Below, piece by piece: positions 8,654 to 16,651 of a stretch of DNA of 35,840 nucleotides. The position numbers were made by a program, and so were the translations under genes. Below the pieces are notes generated by a model. It saw nothing but the letters and a program-made list of their open reading frames with translations. It was not told where the DNA came from and made no database searches. The stretch's first letter is position 1; every line of letters starts with the position of its first letter. Origin of the DNA: Enterococcus sp. (GTDB taxonomy: Bacteria > Bacillota > Bacilli > Lactobacillales > Enterococcaceae); assembly GCF_022711995.1 (NCBI RefSeq), contig NZ_JALAHI010000065.1, positions 1 through 35,840 of the forward strand. Direction: 5' to 3'.

Positions 8654-9967
8654 ATGACAAGTGAAGAAGCAATCGCATGGATCCACGGAAGAAAGACCTT
8701 CGGGATGCGTCCAGGATTAATGCGAGTAGAAGCATTACTACAACGATTAGGCAATCCAGAAAAAAATCTGACATTGATCCATGTGGCTGGCACGAACGGC
8801 AAGGGTTCGACTGTCAGTTATTTACGCAGTCTTCTAGAAGAAAGTGGTCTGCAAGTAGGAACGTTCACATCGCCGCATATCGAATCTTTCAATGAGCGGA
8901 TCGAGATCGATGGCCAATTTATTCCAGATGACGCACTGATTGAATGGGTAGAGACGCTTCAACCACTCGTCATGGCACTGGATCAAGAAGAAGAATTGAC
9001 CGGCATCACCCAATTTGAGATTTTGACAGCATTAGCATTCGGCTACTTTGCCCAACAGCAAGTCGATGTGGCCATCATAGAAGTTGGCTTAGGTGGTCGC
9101 TTGGATAGTACAAATGTCATTACCCCAGTGCTGACGGCTATCACAACGATTGGCATGGATCACATGGATATGCTTGGAGACACGATCGAGGCTATCGCTG
9201 CCCATAAAGCTGGGATCATCAAACCTCATGTGCCATTAGTGACGGGAAAGATCCCTGAAAGTGCATTGTCTGTGATCGATCTTGAAGCTGCAAAAGCCGA
9301 AGCTGCTGTTTCCCATTTAGGAACCGACTATCAAGTGACCTACCATCATCCAGATGAAGAATGGGGAGAATGGTTTGATTTTGAAAATGAACGGGGAAAG
9401 ATCAAAGGTCTGAAAACCTCTATGATCGGCCACCATCAACCAGAAAACGCGTGTGTGGCGATTCAACTATATCATTTGTTCTGTGAGGCAAAACATCTGC
9501 CTTTTTCGGAAAAAGTAGTCCGCAACGGATTGAAGAAAGCTTATTGGCCTGCGCGAATGGAAAGAATCAGCAATGAACCGTTGATCATCATTGATGGTGC
9601 ACATAATACCCATGCAATGGACCGTTTGGTTGAAACTGTCCGCGAGGAATTTAGCAGCTATCGCATTCACGTCTTGTTTTCTGCATTGGAAACGAAGAAA
9701 ATTGATGAGATGTTGCAACAACTGTTGACGATTCCAAAGGCTGAAATTTATTTGACCACTTTTGATTTTCCAAAAGCGCTCCAATTGAGCGATGAGTACC
9801 AACAGCTAAACGAAGAACGAATCTCGATCGTTTCGTTATGGCAGTTTGGTTTAGCTGAATTATTAGAAAAAATGACCAGTGAAGACTTACTTCTGATCAC
9901 AGGCTCACTGTACTTTGTGTCAGAAGTTCGCGAACTTTTATTAGAAATGGGAGGAAGAAATGGCTGA
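8654..9967 (+). CDS. folC: Bifunctional folylpolyglutamate/dihydrofolate synthase
   Basis: A 437-residue ATP-dependent Mur-ligase-like enzyme that adds glutamate to folates and, in many bacteria, to dihydropteroate. The P-loop GTNGKGST is at 46-53. MDHMDMLGDTIEAIAAHKAG matches the central ligase motif, and IIDGAHNTHAMD matches the C-terminal domain signature. The frame begins at GTG 8645, but GAGGTG six bases before ATG 8654 favours that start. Its last eight bases overlap the HAD gene, indicating a folC-HAD operon. No folate-pathway gene other than this one is present. Confidence 0.94.
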   Translation: MTSEEAIAWIHGRKTFGMRPGLMRVEALLQRLGNPEKNLTLIHVAGTNGKGSTVSYLRSLLEESGLQVGTFTSPHIESFNERIEIDGQFIPDDALIEWVETLQPLVMALDQEEELTGITQFEILTALAFGYFAQQQVDVAIIEVGLGGRLDSTNVITPVLTAITTIGMDHMDMLGDTIEAIAAHKAGIIKPHVPLVTGKIPESALSVIDLEAAKAEAAVSHLGTDYQVTYHHPDEEWGEWFDFENERGKIKGLKTSMIGHHQPENACVAIQLYHLFCEAKHLPFSEKVVRNGLKKAYWPARMERISNEPLIIIDGAHNTHAMDRLVETVREEFSSYRIHVLFSALETKKIDEMLQQLLTIPKAEIYLTTFDFPKALQLSDEYQQLNEERISIVSLWQFGLAELLEKMTSEDLLLITGSLYFVSEVRELLLEMGGRNG

Positions 9968-10634
9968 ATTAAATGGCGTGATTTTTGATATGGATGGACT
10001 GATTTTTGATACGGAGCTTCTTTATTATCAGGCAACACAGATCGTGGCTGATCAGATGGGGATTCCTTATACAAAAGATATCTATCTAGCCTATGTGGGT
10101 ATCTCGGATGAAGAAGTCTGGGCCGCTTACCACGAGCGATACGATGCTGATTTTGGTTCAGAAACGGTGGATCGCTTTATTCAGGCCGCTTTTGATCAGA
10201 CGTTACAGCTTTTTGAGCAAGGGCAAGCAGCACTAAAACCAGGGGTCCATGATTTACTGCGCTATTTGGATGAAAAAGAGATCCCACGGATTCTAGCGTC
10301 TAGCAACCAGCGTAAAGTCATCGATACGTTGCTGGATTCCGCAGGTCTGACCCAAGAGTTTCCAGAAATCGTTTGTTTTGATGATGTGGTGCGAGCAAAA
10401 CCGGATCCTGAAATTTTTGAAAAGGCCCATAGTCGCTTAGGTGTTCCCAAAGATCAGTTAGTGATTCTTGAAGATTCCGCCAACGGCATCCATGCTGCGC
10501 ATGCAGCCGGCATTCCGGTGATCATGGTACCTGATCTGGTTGCTCCGACGACAGTGATCGAAGAAAAAGTGCTGCACATTTTGCCTTCCTTGACAGAAGT
10601 GCCTCAATACTTTGAACAAGTCTATACTTGGTGA
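9960..10634 (+). CDS. HAD-superfamily phosphatase (beta-phosphoglucomutase-like)
   Basis: A 224-residue HAD hydrolase. Motif I is FDMDGLIFDTE with nucleophile Asp10 and acid Asp12. Motif II is the SSN segment (LASSNQRKV), motif III the Lys in RAKPDPEIF, and motif IV the acidic EDSANGIHAA segment. A helical cap follows motif I, as in the phosphoglycolate/beta-phosphoglucomutase subgroup. It overlaps folC by eight bases, with GGGAGG inside the folC end, so it is translationally coupled. The substrate cannot be named from sequence; several sugar phosphates or nucleotides are possible. Confidence 0.9.
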   Translation: MAELNGVIFDMDGLIFDTELLYYQATQIVADQMGIPYTKDIYLAYVGISDEEVWAAYHERYDADFGSETVDRFIQAAFDQTLQLFEQGQAALKPGVHDLLRYLDEKEIPRILASSNQRKVIDTLLDSAGLTQEFPEIVCFDDVVRAKPDPEIFEKAHSRLGVPKDQLVILEDSANGIHAAHAAGIPVIMVPDLVAPTTVIEEKVLHILPSLTEVPQYFEQVYTW

Positions 10635-10699
10635 TTTTGCACCAAACAAGAACTTTTTTGCGTAGTTTTATTTTAGACTAACGCAAAGGAGTTTTTTTG

Positions 10700-11380
10700 A
10701 TGAAAGATAATGGAATCCCTCAAAGTTCCTATCCTCGGGAACGCTTGCTGCAATATGGTGCTGAAGCCTTGTCCAATCAAGAATTATTGGCAATTCTTTT
10801 GCGGACAGGTTCGCATCCTTTCAATGTCATCGAATTAGCTGGCCAACTACTCAATCAGTTCAAGGATTTGTATGAACTAAAGCACGTGACATTGGATGAG
10901 CTGCAAGCTATTCGCGGAGTCGGACAGATCAAAGCCATCGAACTTAAAGCCACCATCGAACTCGGTGCCCGGATCCAACGAGCTGCACAACCGAAGTATG
11001 GCAGAATCCACTCCAGTGTAGACATTGCGAATCAGATGATGGAGGAATTAAAAGATTACCAGCAAGAACATCTGCTTTGTCTGTATCTAAATACCAAAAA
11101 TGAAATCATCCAAAAAAAGACATTATTTATCGGCAGTCTCAATCAGTCCATCGCTCATCCCAGAGAAATTTATCATGGTGCAGTGCGTTGTTGTGCCGCT
11201 CGAGTGATCTGCATTCATAACCATCCCAGCGGCAGCCCACAACCTTCACAGGCGGATATCACCTTTACCAAGCGCTTGATGAAGTGCGGAGAATTGATGG
11301 GCATCGATTTGCTGGATCATTTGATCATTGGCAATAACTCTTATGTCAGCCTAAGAGAAGAAGGTCTTTGGGAAGGGTGA
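10700..11380 (+). CDS. radC: RadC family (JAB domain) protein
   Basis: A 226-residue protein with a helix-hairpin-helix-like N-terminus (LQAIRGVGQIKAIEL) and a C-terminal JAB/MPN domain. The metal motif is complete: Glu123, His173-x-His175 and Asp186 (HNHPSGSPQPSQAD). The family was named for a supposed role in DNA repair that has not been confirmed, and its biochemical activity is uncertain. AAAGGAG (10685-10691) selects ATG 10700 over TTG 10697. It follows the HAD gene by 65 bases. That gap can form an imperfect hairpin (TGCGTAG with CTAACGCA), so it may be co-transcribed or only partly so. Confidence 0.92.
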   Translation: MKDNGIPQSSYPRERLLQYGAEALSNQELLAILLRTGSHPFNVIELAGQLLNQFKDLYELKHVTLDELQAIRGVGQIKAIELKATIELGARIQRAAQPKYGRIHSSVDIANQMMEELKDYQQEHLLCLYLNTKNEIIQKKTLFIGSLNQSIAHPREIYHGAVRCCAARVICIHNHPSGSPQPSQADITFTKRLMKCGELMGIDLLDHLIIGNNSYVSLREEGLWEG

Positions 11381-11389
11381 TCGTCTACC

Positions 11390-11418
11390 TTGCAAAAAAA
11401 TAGGAGCAAGTGTAAAAT
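11390..11418 (+). promoter_or_regulatory. Likely cold-shock gene promoter
   Basis: TTGCAA (11390-11395), 17 bases, TAAAAT (11413-11418). It yields a long leader of about 105 bases before the start codon. Confidence 0.6.
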
Positions 11419-11424
11419 ATTAGT

Positions 11425-11529
11425 GTAATTTTGTTTGCTGAATAGATGTTGAAACGCTTGTTACACCTCTATCGGACACGAGCAATGTTACACATAATTA
11501 AGTGCTTATGCACGAGGAGGTTTTTTATA
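11425..11529 (+). promoter_or_regulatory. Long 5' leader of the cold-shock gene
   Basis: The leader carries a direct repeat TGTTACAC (11459-11466 and 11486-11493). A small hairpin GTGC-TTAT-GCAC (11502-11513) abuts the ribosome binding site GAGGAGG (11514-11520). Long structured leaders are typical of cspA-type mRNAs and control their translation by temperature; here that role is inferred. Confidence 0.45.
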
Positions 11530-11730
11530 ATGGAACAAGGTACAGTTAAATGGTTCAATGCTGAAAAAGGATTTGGCTTCATTTCACGTGAAGACGGTAC
11601 AGACGTATTTGTACATTTCTCAGCAATCCAAGGTGAAGGCTTCAAAACTTTAGAAGAAGGCCAAGCAGTGACTTTTGATGTTGAAGAATCAGATCGTGGA
11701 CCTCAAGCAGTAAACGTAAACAAAGCGTAA
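11530..11730 (+). CDS. cspA: Cold-shock protein (CspA family)
   Basis: A 66-residue single cold-shock domain that binds single-stranded RNA and DNA and melts mRNA structure. RNP1 is KGFGFI and RNP2 is VFVHF. The length and the [11 protein letters not shown] start are standard. The frame is open upstream to 11446, but AGGAGG at 11515-11520 sets ATG 11530. It has a long leader and its own terminator, so it is monocistronic. Which Csp paralogue it is (A, B, C or D) cannot be decided. Confidence 0.96.
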   Translation: MEQGTVKWFNAEKGFGFISREDGTDVFVHFSAIQGEGFKTLEEGQAVTFDVEESDRGPQAVNVNKA

Positions 11731-11777
11731 GCTTCGTTGCATGACTGCATTCATTGAATTTGTGAAGGCAAAGTCCC

Positions 11778-11809
11778 AAAAGACCATCATTGCGATGGTC
11801 TTTTTTTTT
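11778..11809. terminator. Bidirectional terminator, cold-shock gene and XRE gene
   Basis: AGACCATC (11781-11788) pairs with GATGGTCT (11794-11801), with nine Ts on the right and an A-tract on the left. It ends the cold-shock transcript. It also overlaps the last codons of the convergent XRE gene. Confidence 0.9.
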
Positions 11810-12125
11810 GCTCACGCTCTTTGACAAAATCAATGAAGGTGAGGATTTCTTTGATGCCCTCTTCTGAAATGGTTTCATCGACATGGGAACTGATCAAGTC
11901 ACTTTTTACTTTAGGATAGAGGTGTCTTTGATCAGAACGGCCTAAAAGATAGTCAGTCGATACTTCAAACAGATCGGCTAATACTTGCAACATGCTAAAG
12001 TCTGGCTCTCTTTTTCCTGCTTCATAGGCGGTATAAGCTGGTCGTGTGATCCCGATTTTATCTGCCACTTCTTGCTGAGTTAATTTTTTTTCCAGACGTA
12101 ATTTTTTTATGATTTGCGGAAACAT
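11787..12125 (-). CDS. XRE-family transcriptional regulator (cI-like arrangement)
   Basis: A 112-residue DNA-binding protein. The helix-turn-helix is at about residues 6-60 (LTQQEVADKIGITRPAYTAY, then KREP and STDYLLGR), typical of immunity-repressor and SinR-like regulators. The C-terminal half is charged and helical and may dimerise. It is transcribed away from a second XRE gene at 12284, across a region with repeated GTTAC-cored palindromes, resembling a phage cI/cro pair. By position it probably regulates itself and the rightward carbohydrate operon. Its effector is unknown. Confidence 0.85.
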   Translation of the reverse strand: MFPQIIKKLRLEKKLTQQEVADKIGITRPAYTAYEAGKREPDFSMLQVLADLFEVSTDYLLGRSDQRHLYPKVKSDLISSHVDETISEEGIKEILTFIDFVKEREQKKRPSQ

Positions 12126-12149
12126 AATGACACCTGCCTCTCTCGTGAT

Positions 12150-12166
12150 AGTAACATACCGTTACT
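12150..12166. promoter_or_regulatory. Probable operator O1 (AGTAAC/GTTACT palindrome)
   Basis: AGTAAC (12150-12155), five bases, GTTACT (12161-12166), located 25 bases upstream of the minus-strand XRE start. A related half-site GTTACT occurs at 12197-12202, and a GTTAC core again at 12256-12260. Confidence 0.5.
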
Positions 12167-12210
12167 TGGAAAAAAAGAGTCGCTTGGTGTCTATTTGTTA
12201 CTAAATGTCG

Positions 12211-12239
12211 TTGACAAGTGTCAAAAGGAAACATATAAT
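12211..12239 (+). promoter_or_regulatory. Consensus promoter of the mannoside operon
   Basis: TTGACA (12211-12216), exactly 17 bases, TATAAT (12234-12239): a perfect sigma-A consensus. The -35 is part of the palindrome TTGACA-AG-TGTCAA (12211-12224), so repression by a bound dimer is plausible. A promoter this strong normally needs a repressor. Confidence 0.85.
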
Positions 12240-12250
12240 GGGAATGTGTC

Positions 12251-12265
12251 GGAACGTTACGTTCT
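12251..12265. promoter_or_regulatory. Probable operator O2 at the transcription start
   Basis: GAACG-TTA-CGTTC (12252-12264) lies 12-24 bases after the -10, just downstream of the expected start point. A bound protein here would block transcription of the operon. Confidence 0.45.
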
Positions 12266-12283
12266 GAAAAAGGAGGGAACAAT

Positions 12284-12502
12284 ATGCGAGAGTGGCTCAT
12301 TCGGCAACGTGAAAAAAATGGACTCACTCAAGAGCAAGTAGCTAAGGAATCCGAAATTGAGCGAACATATTACAATATGATTGAACGAGGGAAACGACGA
12401 CCAAGTGTAGAAGTAGCGAAGCGGATCGGCAACGTACTCCAATTTGATTGGACGGTTTTTTTTAGCACGGAATGTAACAAAACGACACAAAAAGATTCGT
12501 GA
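12284..12502 (+). CDS. Small XRE-type helix-turn-helix protein
   Basis: A 72-residue protein that is almost entirely a helix-turn-helix (LTQEQVAKESEIERTYYNMIERGKRRPS), like the short phage Cro/XRE and plasmid regulators. There is no effector domain, so it probably acts as a dimer responding to its own level or to another protein. Start ATG 12284 follows AAGGAGGG. It is the first gene after a consensus promoter and ends 35 bases before the first permease gene, so it heads the sugar operon. The divergent XRE gene at 11787-12125 is its likely counterpart. Confidence 0.82.
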   Translation: MREWLIRQREKNGLTQEQVAKESEIERTYYNMIERGKRRPSVEVAKRIGNVLQFDWTVFFSTECNKTTQKDS

Positions 12503-12537
12503 GGATGCGTCTTATTAAGCGAAGGAGGGAAATGAAG

Positions 12538-13500
12538 ATGGCAGTAAAAAGCCCGGCGGTGAAGAACATTTATCCGGGGAAAAACAAAAGAAGTTTCCAG
12601 CAACTGAAAAGAGATATAAAAAAACACAAGTGGCTCTACGTCATGCTGATCATTCCAGTTATTTTTGTCGTGATCTGGAATTATTGGCCAATGTATGGCG
12701 TGATTATCGCATTCAAAGATTATTCTCCCGCATTTGGGATCTTAGGTAGCCCTTGGGTGGGATTGAAGCACTTTGAGCGGTTTTTTGCTTCCTATTTTTT
12801 TCTCGAGATCATTGTTAATACCTTGCGCTTGAGTCTTTACAGTTTGTTGGTCAGTGTACCATTACCGATCATTTTGGCGTTATTATTCAATGAATTGAAT
12901 CGAAAATGGTTCAAATCAACCGTTCAGACGATTTCATACATCCCAAATTTTATTTCGGTGGTTGTCGTGATCGGAATGGTTCAATTCTTTTTTTCAAGTC
13001 AAGATGGCATGATTAATATGTTGCTGAATACATTTGGTTTTCCATCGATCGATTTTCTCGGAAGTCCTAAATGGTTTCCACATATCTATGTGTGGTCAGG
13101 TGTCTGGCAAGGCGTGGGGTGGGGAACGTTGATTTATACGGCAGCGATGTCCGGAATCTCTCCCAATCAATATGAAGCCGCTTACTTGGATGGTGCCTCT
13201 CGCTTGCAATGTATTCGTCATATCACGATTCCTTCCATCATGCCGACCATCGTGATCTCCACGATATTGGCGACAGGAAGCATTTTATCCGTGGGCTTTG
13301 AGAAGACTTTTCTATTACAGAACGCTGCGAATCTCGCTTCCTCTGAGGTGCTTTCGACCTATACCTACAAGATGGGGATCATTAATGGGGAATATAGTTT
13401 TTCTGCAGCTGTTGGACTTTTTAATAATGTGATCAATTTTATTGTTTTATTTATTGTTAACAAACTAGCACAAAAGACAAATGAATCGAGTCTTTGGTAG
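12538..13500 (+). CDS. ABC sugar transporter permease (LplB/NgtP1-like)
   Basis: A 320-residue inner-membrane permease with about six membrane segments. The first is near residues 32-50, and the binding-protein-dependent permease EAA loop is EAAYLDGA at 213-220, which contacts the ATPase. The family imports oligosaccharides together with a lipoprotein and a second permease. AAGGAGGG (12522-12529) places the start at ATG 12538 rather than at the upstream in-frame starts. It is followed by 13512-14405 with an 11-base gap. The N-terminus is Lys-rich and cytoplasmic. The cluster encodes no ATPase, so a shared MsmK-type ATPase is likely. Confidence 0.9.
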   Translation: MAVKSPAVKNIYPGKNKRSFQQLKRDIKKHKWLYVMLIIPVIFVVIWNYWPMYGVIIAFKDYSPAFGILGSPWVGLKHFERFFASYFFLEIIVNTLRLSLYSLLVSVPLPIILALLFNELNRKWFKSTVQTISYIPNFISVVVVIGMVQFFFSSQDGMINMLLNTFGFPSIDFLGSPKWFPHIYVWSGVWQGVGWGTLIYTAAMSGISPNQYEAAYLDGASRLQCIRHITIPSIMPTIVISTILATGSILSVGFEKTFLLQNAANLASSEVLSTYTYKMGIINGEYSFSAAVGLFNNVINFIVLFIVNKLAQKTNESSLW

Positions 13501-13511
13501 GAGGGAAACGA

Positions 13512-14405
13512 ATGAAAGTATCAGCAACGAAAGGGGATAAACTGTTTAATAGTATCAATATCTTACTGGTCAGTCTGATTGCCCTGATTATCTTATATCC
13601 GCTTATCTTTGTGGTCAATGCTTCCTTCAGTGACCCCACTAGGATCTATGAGGTGCCGCTGCTTCTTTACCCACGAGGTTTCAATATTGAAGGGTACAAG
13701 GAAGTGCTTAAGAGCAGCGATATCTGGACGGGTTTTCGGAACGCGGTGATCTATACAGGATTAGGGACGGTGATCAACTTGATCGTCACAACGATTGCTG
13801 CCTACCCATTGTCTCGTTCCGGCTTACGAGGCAAGCGTTTCTTTACTTTATTTTTTACGATTACGATGTTTTTTAGCGGAGGATTGATTCCCACTTATTT
13901 AGTCAATCAGCAGTTAGGGATCGTTAACACACTTTGGGTCATGATCTTGCCGGGGGCGTTGGGTGTTTATAATATGATTTTGATGCGTACGTATTTTAGT
14001 CAAAATATTCCTAATGATTTGATTGAAAGCGCTTATATTGATGGCGCCAATGACTTATGGCTTTTGTGGAAAGTCGTCTTGCCTTTGGCTACGCCGATCA
14101 TCGCAGTGATGGCGATGTTCTATGGTGTCGGACGCTGGAACTCCTACTTTGATGCGTTGATTTATTTACAGGATCGTGCCAAGTATCCCTTGCAGATTAT
14201 TCTACGAGAAATATTGGTTCAAGGACAGTTTGGTCAAGATATGAACCAAATCATTGCCGGCAGTGCGGAATCTGAATTACTTATGCTGAAAATGACCCTC
14301 AAATATAGCGTAGTGATCGTTTCAAGTCTGCCTGTGCTCCTATTTTATCCTGTGGTAGCCAAATACTTTGAAAAGGGCATCCTTGTGGGATCCATCAAGG
14401 GATGA
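13512..14405 (+). CDS. ABC sugar transporter permease (LplC/YtcP/NgtP2-like)
   Basis: A 297-residue carbohydrate ABC permease of the LplC/YtcP type. The first membrane segment is at about 14-36, and the EAA-like loop ESAYIDGAN at 172-180 is the ATPase contact. The segment TMFFSGGLIPTYL is characteristic of this subfamily. GGAGGG (13500-13505) selects ATG 13512. It pairs with the LplB-like permease to form the channel for oligosaccharide entry. The next gene starts 12 bases later, with GAGGAGG before it. Confidence 0.92.
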   Translation: MKVSATKGDKLFNSINILLVSLIALIILYPLIFVVNASFSDPTRIYEVPLLLYPRGFNIEGYKEVLKSSDIWTGFRNAVIYTGLGTVINLIVTTIAAYPLSRSGLRGKRFFTLFFTITMFFSGGLIPTYLVNQQLGIVNTLWVMILPGALGVYNMILMRTYFSQNIPNDLIESAYIDGANDLWLLWKVVLPLATPIIAVMAMFYGVGRWNSYFDALIYLQDRAKYPLQIILREILVQGQFGQDMNQIIAGSAESELLMLKMTLKYSVVIVSSLPVLLFYPVVAKYFEKGILVGSIKG

Positions 14406-14417
14406 GGAGGTGTTTCG

Positions 14418-15020
14418 ATGCTAAAAGCGATCGTTACATTTTGTGAATTAGTGTACGATATGATGCTTTTGAATGTGTACTGGTGGCGCTATACACTTCT
14501 GGGCGGTGTGTTGTTTAGTCTGATACCTGCAACGATCACTGTCTACGATTGCATTCGAAAAAGGATTCTGCAGAAAAATGAAGCACCCCTCAAAGAACTA
14601 TTTAGGATTCACTATCGGCACAACAAACAAAACAATCGCTGGTTTCACGTTTTGACTATTGTTCTGACTGGTTTCGTTATTGGGGTTCATCACACACTAG
14701 CGAGTGATTATCCCGCCAATTTCCTGTTTGAGTTTACGATGCGGACGAATCTCCTGCTTATTTTATTGCTGGCGATCACATTTTTTCCTGTGCATGCTTA
14801 TTTTTCTTTAGATAAAGTCCACCGTTGGTTACAGCCGTTACTGTTTGTGTTCATTTGTCCCCTTCAGCTGTTAATAAGTATGGGGCTTCTTGGATTGGTT
14901 AGTTTTCTTTATCGTTACTATCCATTTTTAGGGATCTGTTTAGGGATCGGATTGCCTGCTTATGGGATTGGTTATTTGTATTTCAATAAATTCAACAAAA
15001 TGAAAGGGATCTATTTTTGA
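14418..15020 (+). CDS. YesL-like membrane protein (DUF624 family)
   Basis: A 200-residue protein with five probable membrane segments (about 25-45, 76-95, 108-128, 138-162, 166-188). The N-terminus NVYWWRYTLLGG followed by SLIPATITVYDCIRK matches the pattern of the YesL/DUF624 family. That family is found almost only beside LplBC-type ABC sugar permeases and is of unknown function; it may assist the transporter. It lies between the second permease and the binding-protein gene. Family assignment is from pattern recognition. Confidence 0.75.
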   Translation: MLKAIVTFCELVYDMMLLNVYWWRYTLLGGVLFSLIPATITVYDCIRKRILQKNEAPLKELFRIHYRHNKQNNRWFHVLTIVLTGFVIGVHHTLASDYPANFLFEFTMRTNLLLILLLAITFFPVHAYFSLDKVHRWLQPLLFVFICPLQLLISMGLLGLVSFLYRYYPFLGICLGIGLPAYGIGYLYFNKFNKMKGIYF

Positions 15021-15060
15021 TGTTGCTCATTATCCAACTGTATAAAAAGGAGAGAACTGT

Positions 15061-16595
15061 ATGAAAAAAGGAGTACTGCTGTTTTTGTTGCCTTTCGTCT
15101 GGCTGTTGGCTGCTTGTCAATCGAGTCCTAATGAGAAAGTAGCGGAGGATGTAAAATCGATCCATTTGATGAGGAATGATTTTACCGATGTGCGACCGAA
15201 AAGTGAAGATCTTTGGATGTGGCAAGAATACGAGAAGAAGTCAGGAATCAAGGTACAGTGGGAAGAAGTAAAAGAATTTGGGGAAAAGAAGAATTTGATT
15301 CTATCAGGAAAGCTGCCTGATGCTTTTTATCAGACTGGCTGGAGCAATGATGAAATCGTGAAATACGGACAGCAGGGATTGTTCATTCCATTAGAAGATC
15401 TGATTGCCGAACATGCACCGAATCTGCAAAAAATCTTAGATGAAAATCCAATTGTCAAAAAGACGTTAACAGCACCGGATGGTCATATGTACTCGCTGCC
15501 GTATATGTCTTTGGATCCAATGAGCGGCGGGCGAACGGTTCGACTGTATATCAATCAAAATTGGCTGGATGAATTGTCCTTGGATGTGCCTCGTACAACA
15601 GAGGAACTGAAAGAGGTTCTAGCTGCTTTTGTAGCGAGCGGGGAAGGGCGAGAAGGGTATTATATGCCAAGTGGTTGGTTAGCCGGCGGCCTGGAAAAGG
15701 TCTTGATGGCTTCCTATGGATTGGGAACAGGCGGCAGACAGGCGATGGGGAATATGCTGTTTGTGGATGAAGCGGGGCAATTACAGTTGACCATCAACCA
15801 TGAACGGATGCGGGAAGTCTGGATGTACCTAAGAGAGTTGTATGCAGAAGGATTAGTTGCAAAACAATCCTTTGCCGGAGTGGATGATGACAAATGGCGA
15901 GCGGATGCTGCCCAAGACAAAGTGGGGCTCTTCCAGTGGGTCGATCCTGATTTCATTGGCCCATTTGGACCGGAGACCTATACACCGATCAATGTCATTG
16001 AAGGACCTTATGGCGACAAAACACTTTATACGGAACCGCCAGTTTCTGGCACTTCTGCATTTATTATTACGAAGGATGCAGCGGATCCAGGATTGCTTCT
16101 TGAGTGGGTGGATTACTTCTATAGTCCGGAAGGGCAAATTTTTGCTTATTTAGGTGAAGAAGGAGTGACCTATGAAGTTGATGAAGATGGGCACATGGTC
16201 TATATCGACGAAATCTTGAATTATCAAAATGGTCCGCAACTTGGGGCTTTCCAATGGGTCGACAATGTCTATGGAGGGTATTTCCCTTATGCGGAATTGG
16301 ATCAAGAGATCGAGCATTTGGTAAAGAACCGGCTGTCTATGATGATACCAAAGAAGAATATATGCCGGAGTATATGCTGCCGACATTTATGGCAACGGAA
16401 GCAGAAGCAGCAGAATTGTCAACGATCGTTACAGATATCTCCACGCATGTCGAACAATCGCGGGTGAAATTTGTCACAGGTGAATGGAACTTTGAAAAGG
16501 ATTGGGACAACTATGTCCAGCAATTGGATCGCATCGGTGCTCAGCGATTGTTAGAGATCCGTCGGCAACAATTTGAACGTTTTAATCAAGACTAA
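15061..16595 (+). pseudogene. Lipoprotein sugar-binding protein (LplA/NgtS-like), frameshifted
   Basis: This gene encodes the substrate-binding lipoprotein of the importer. The signal peptide ends in the lipobox LAAC (16-19), and the rest reads as an extracellular solute-binding protein of family 1. The intact frame gives residues 1-421 and then diverges after GTA at 16321. The next frame continues naturally as EPAVYDDTKEEYMPEYMLPT and ends at 16593-16595. Restoring one A in the run TAAAG near 16322-16325 would give a 511-residue protein, the usual family length. As written, translation stops at 16467 after about 47 unrelated residues. This is either a real mutation or a base-call error. The start is ATG 15061 with AAAGGAG upstream. 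Confidence 0.8.
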
Positions 16596-16651
16596 CTTAG
16601 GTGCGAATAAGCAGAAGGAGAACCTAATGAACGCCAAAGGAGCAGAACAAA

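Noticed and set aside
12218-12236. Possible catabolite-response (cre) site in the mannoside operon promoter
   Set aside because: The TGTCAAAAGGAAACA stretch lacks the central CG required by the consensus.
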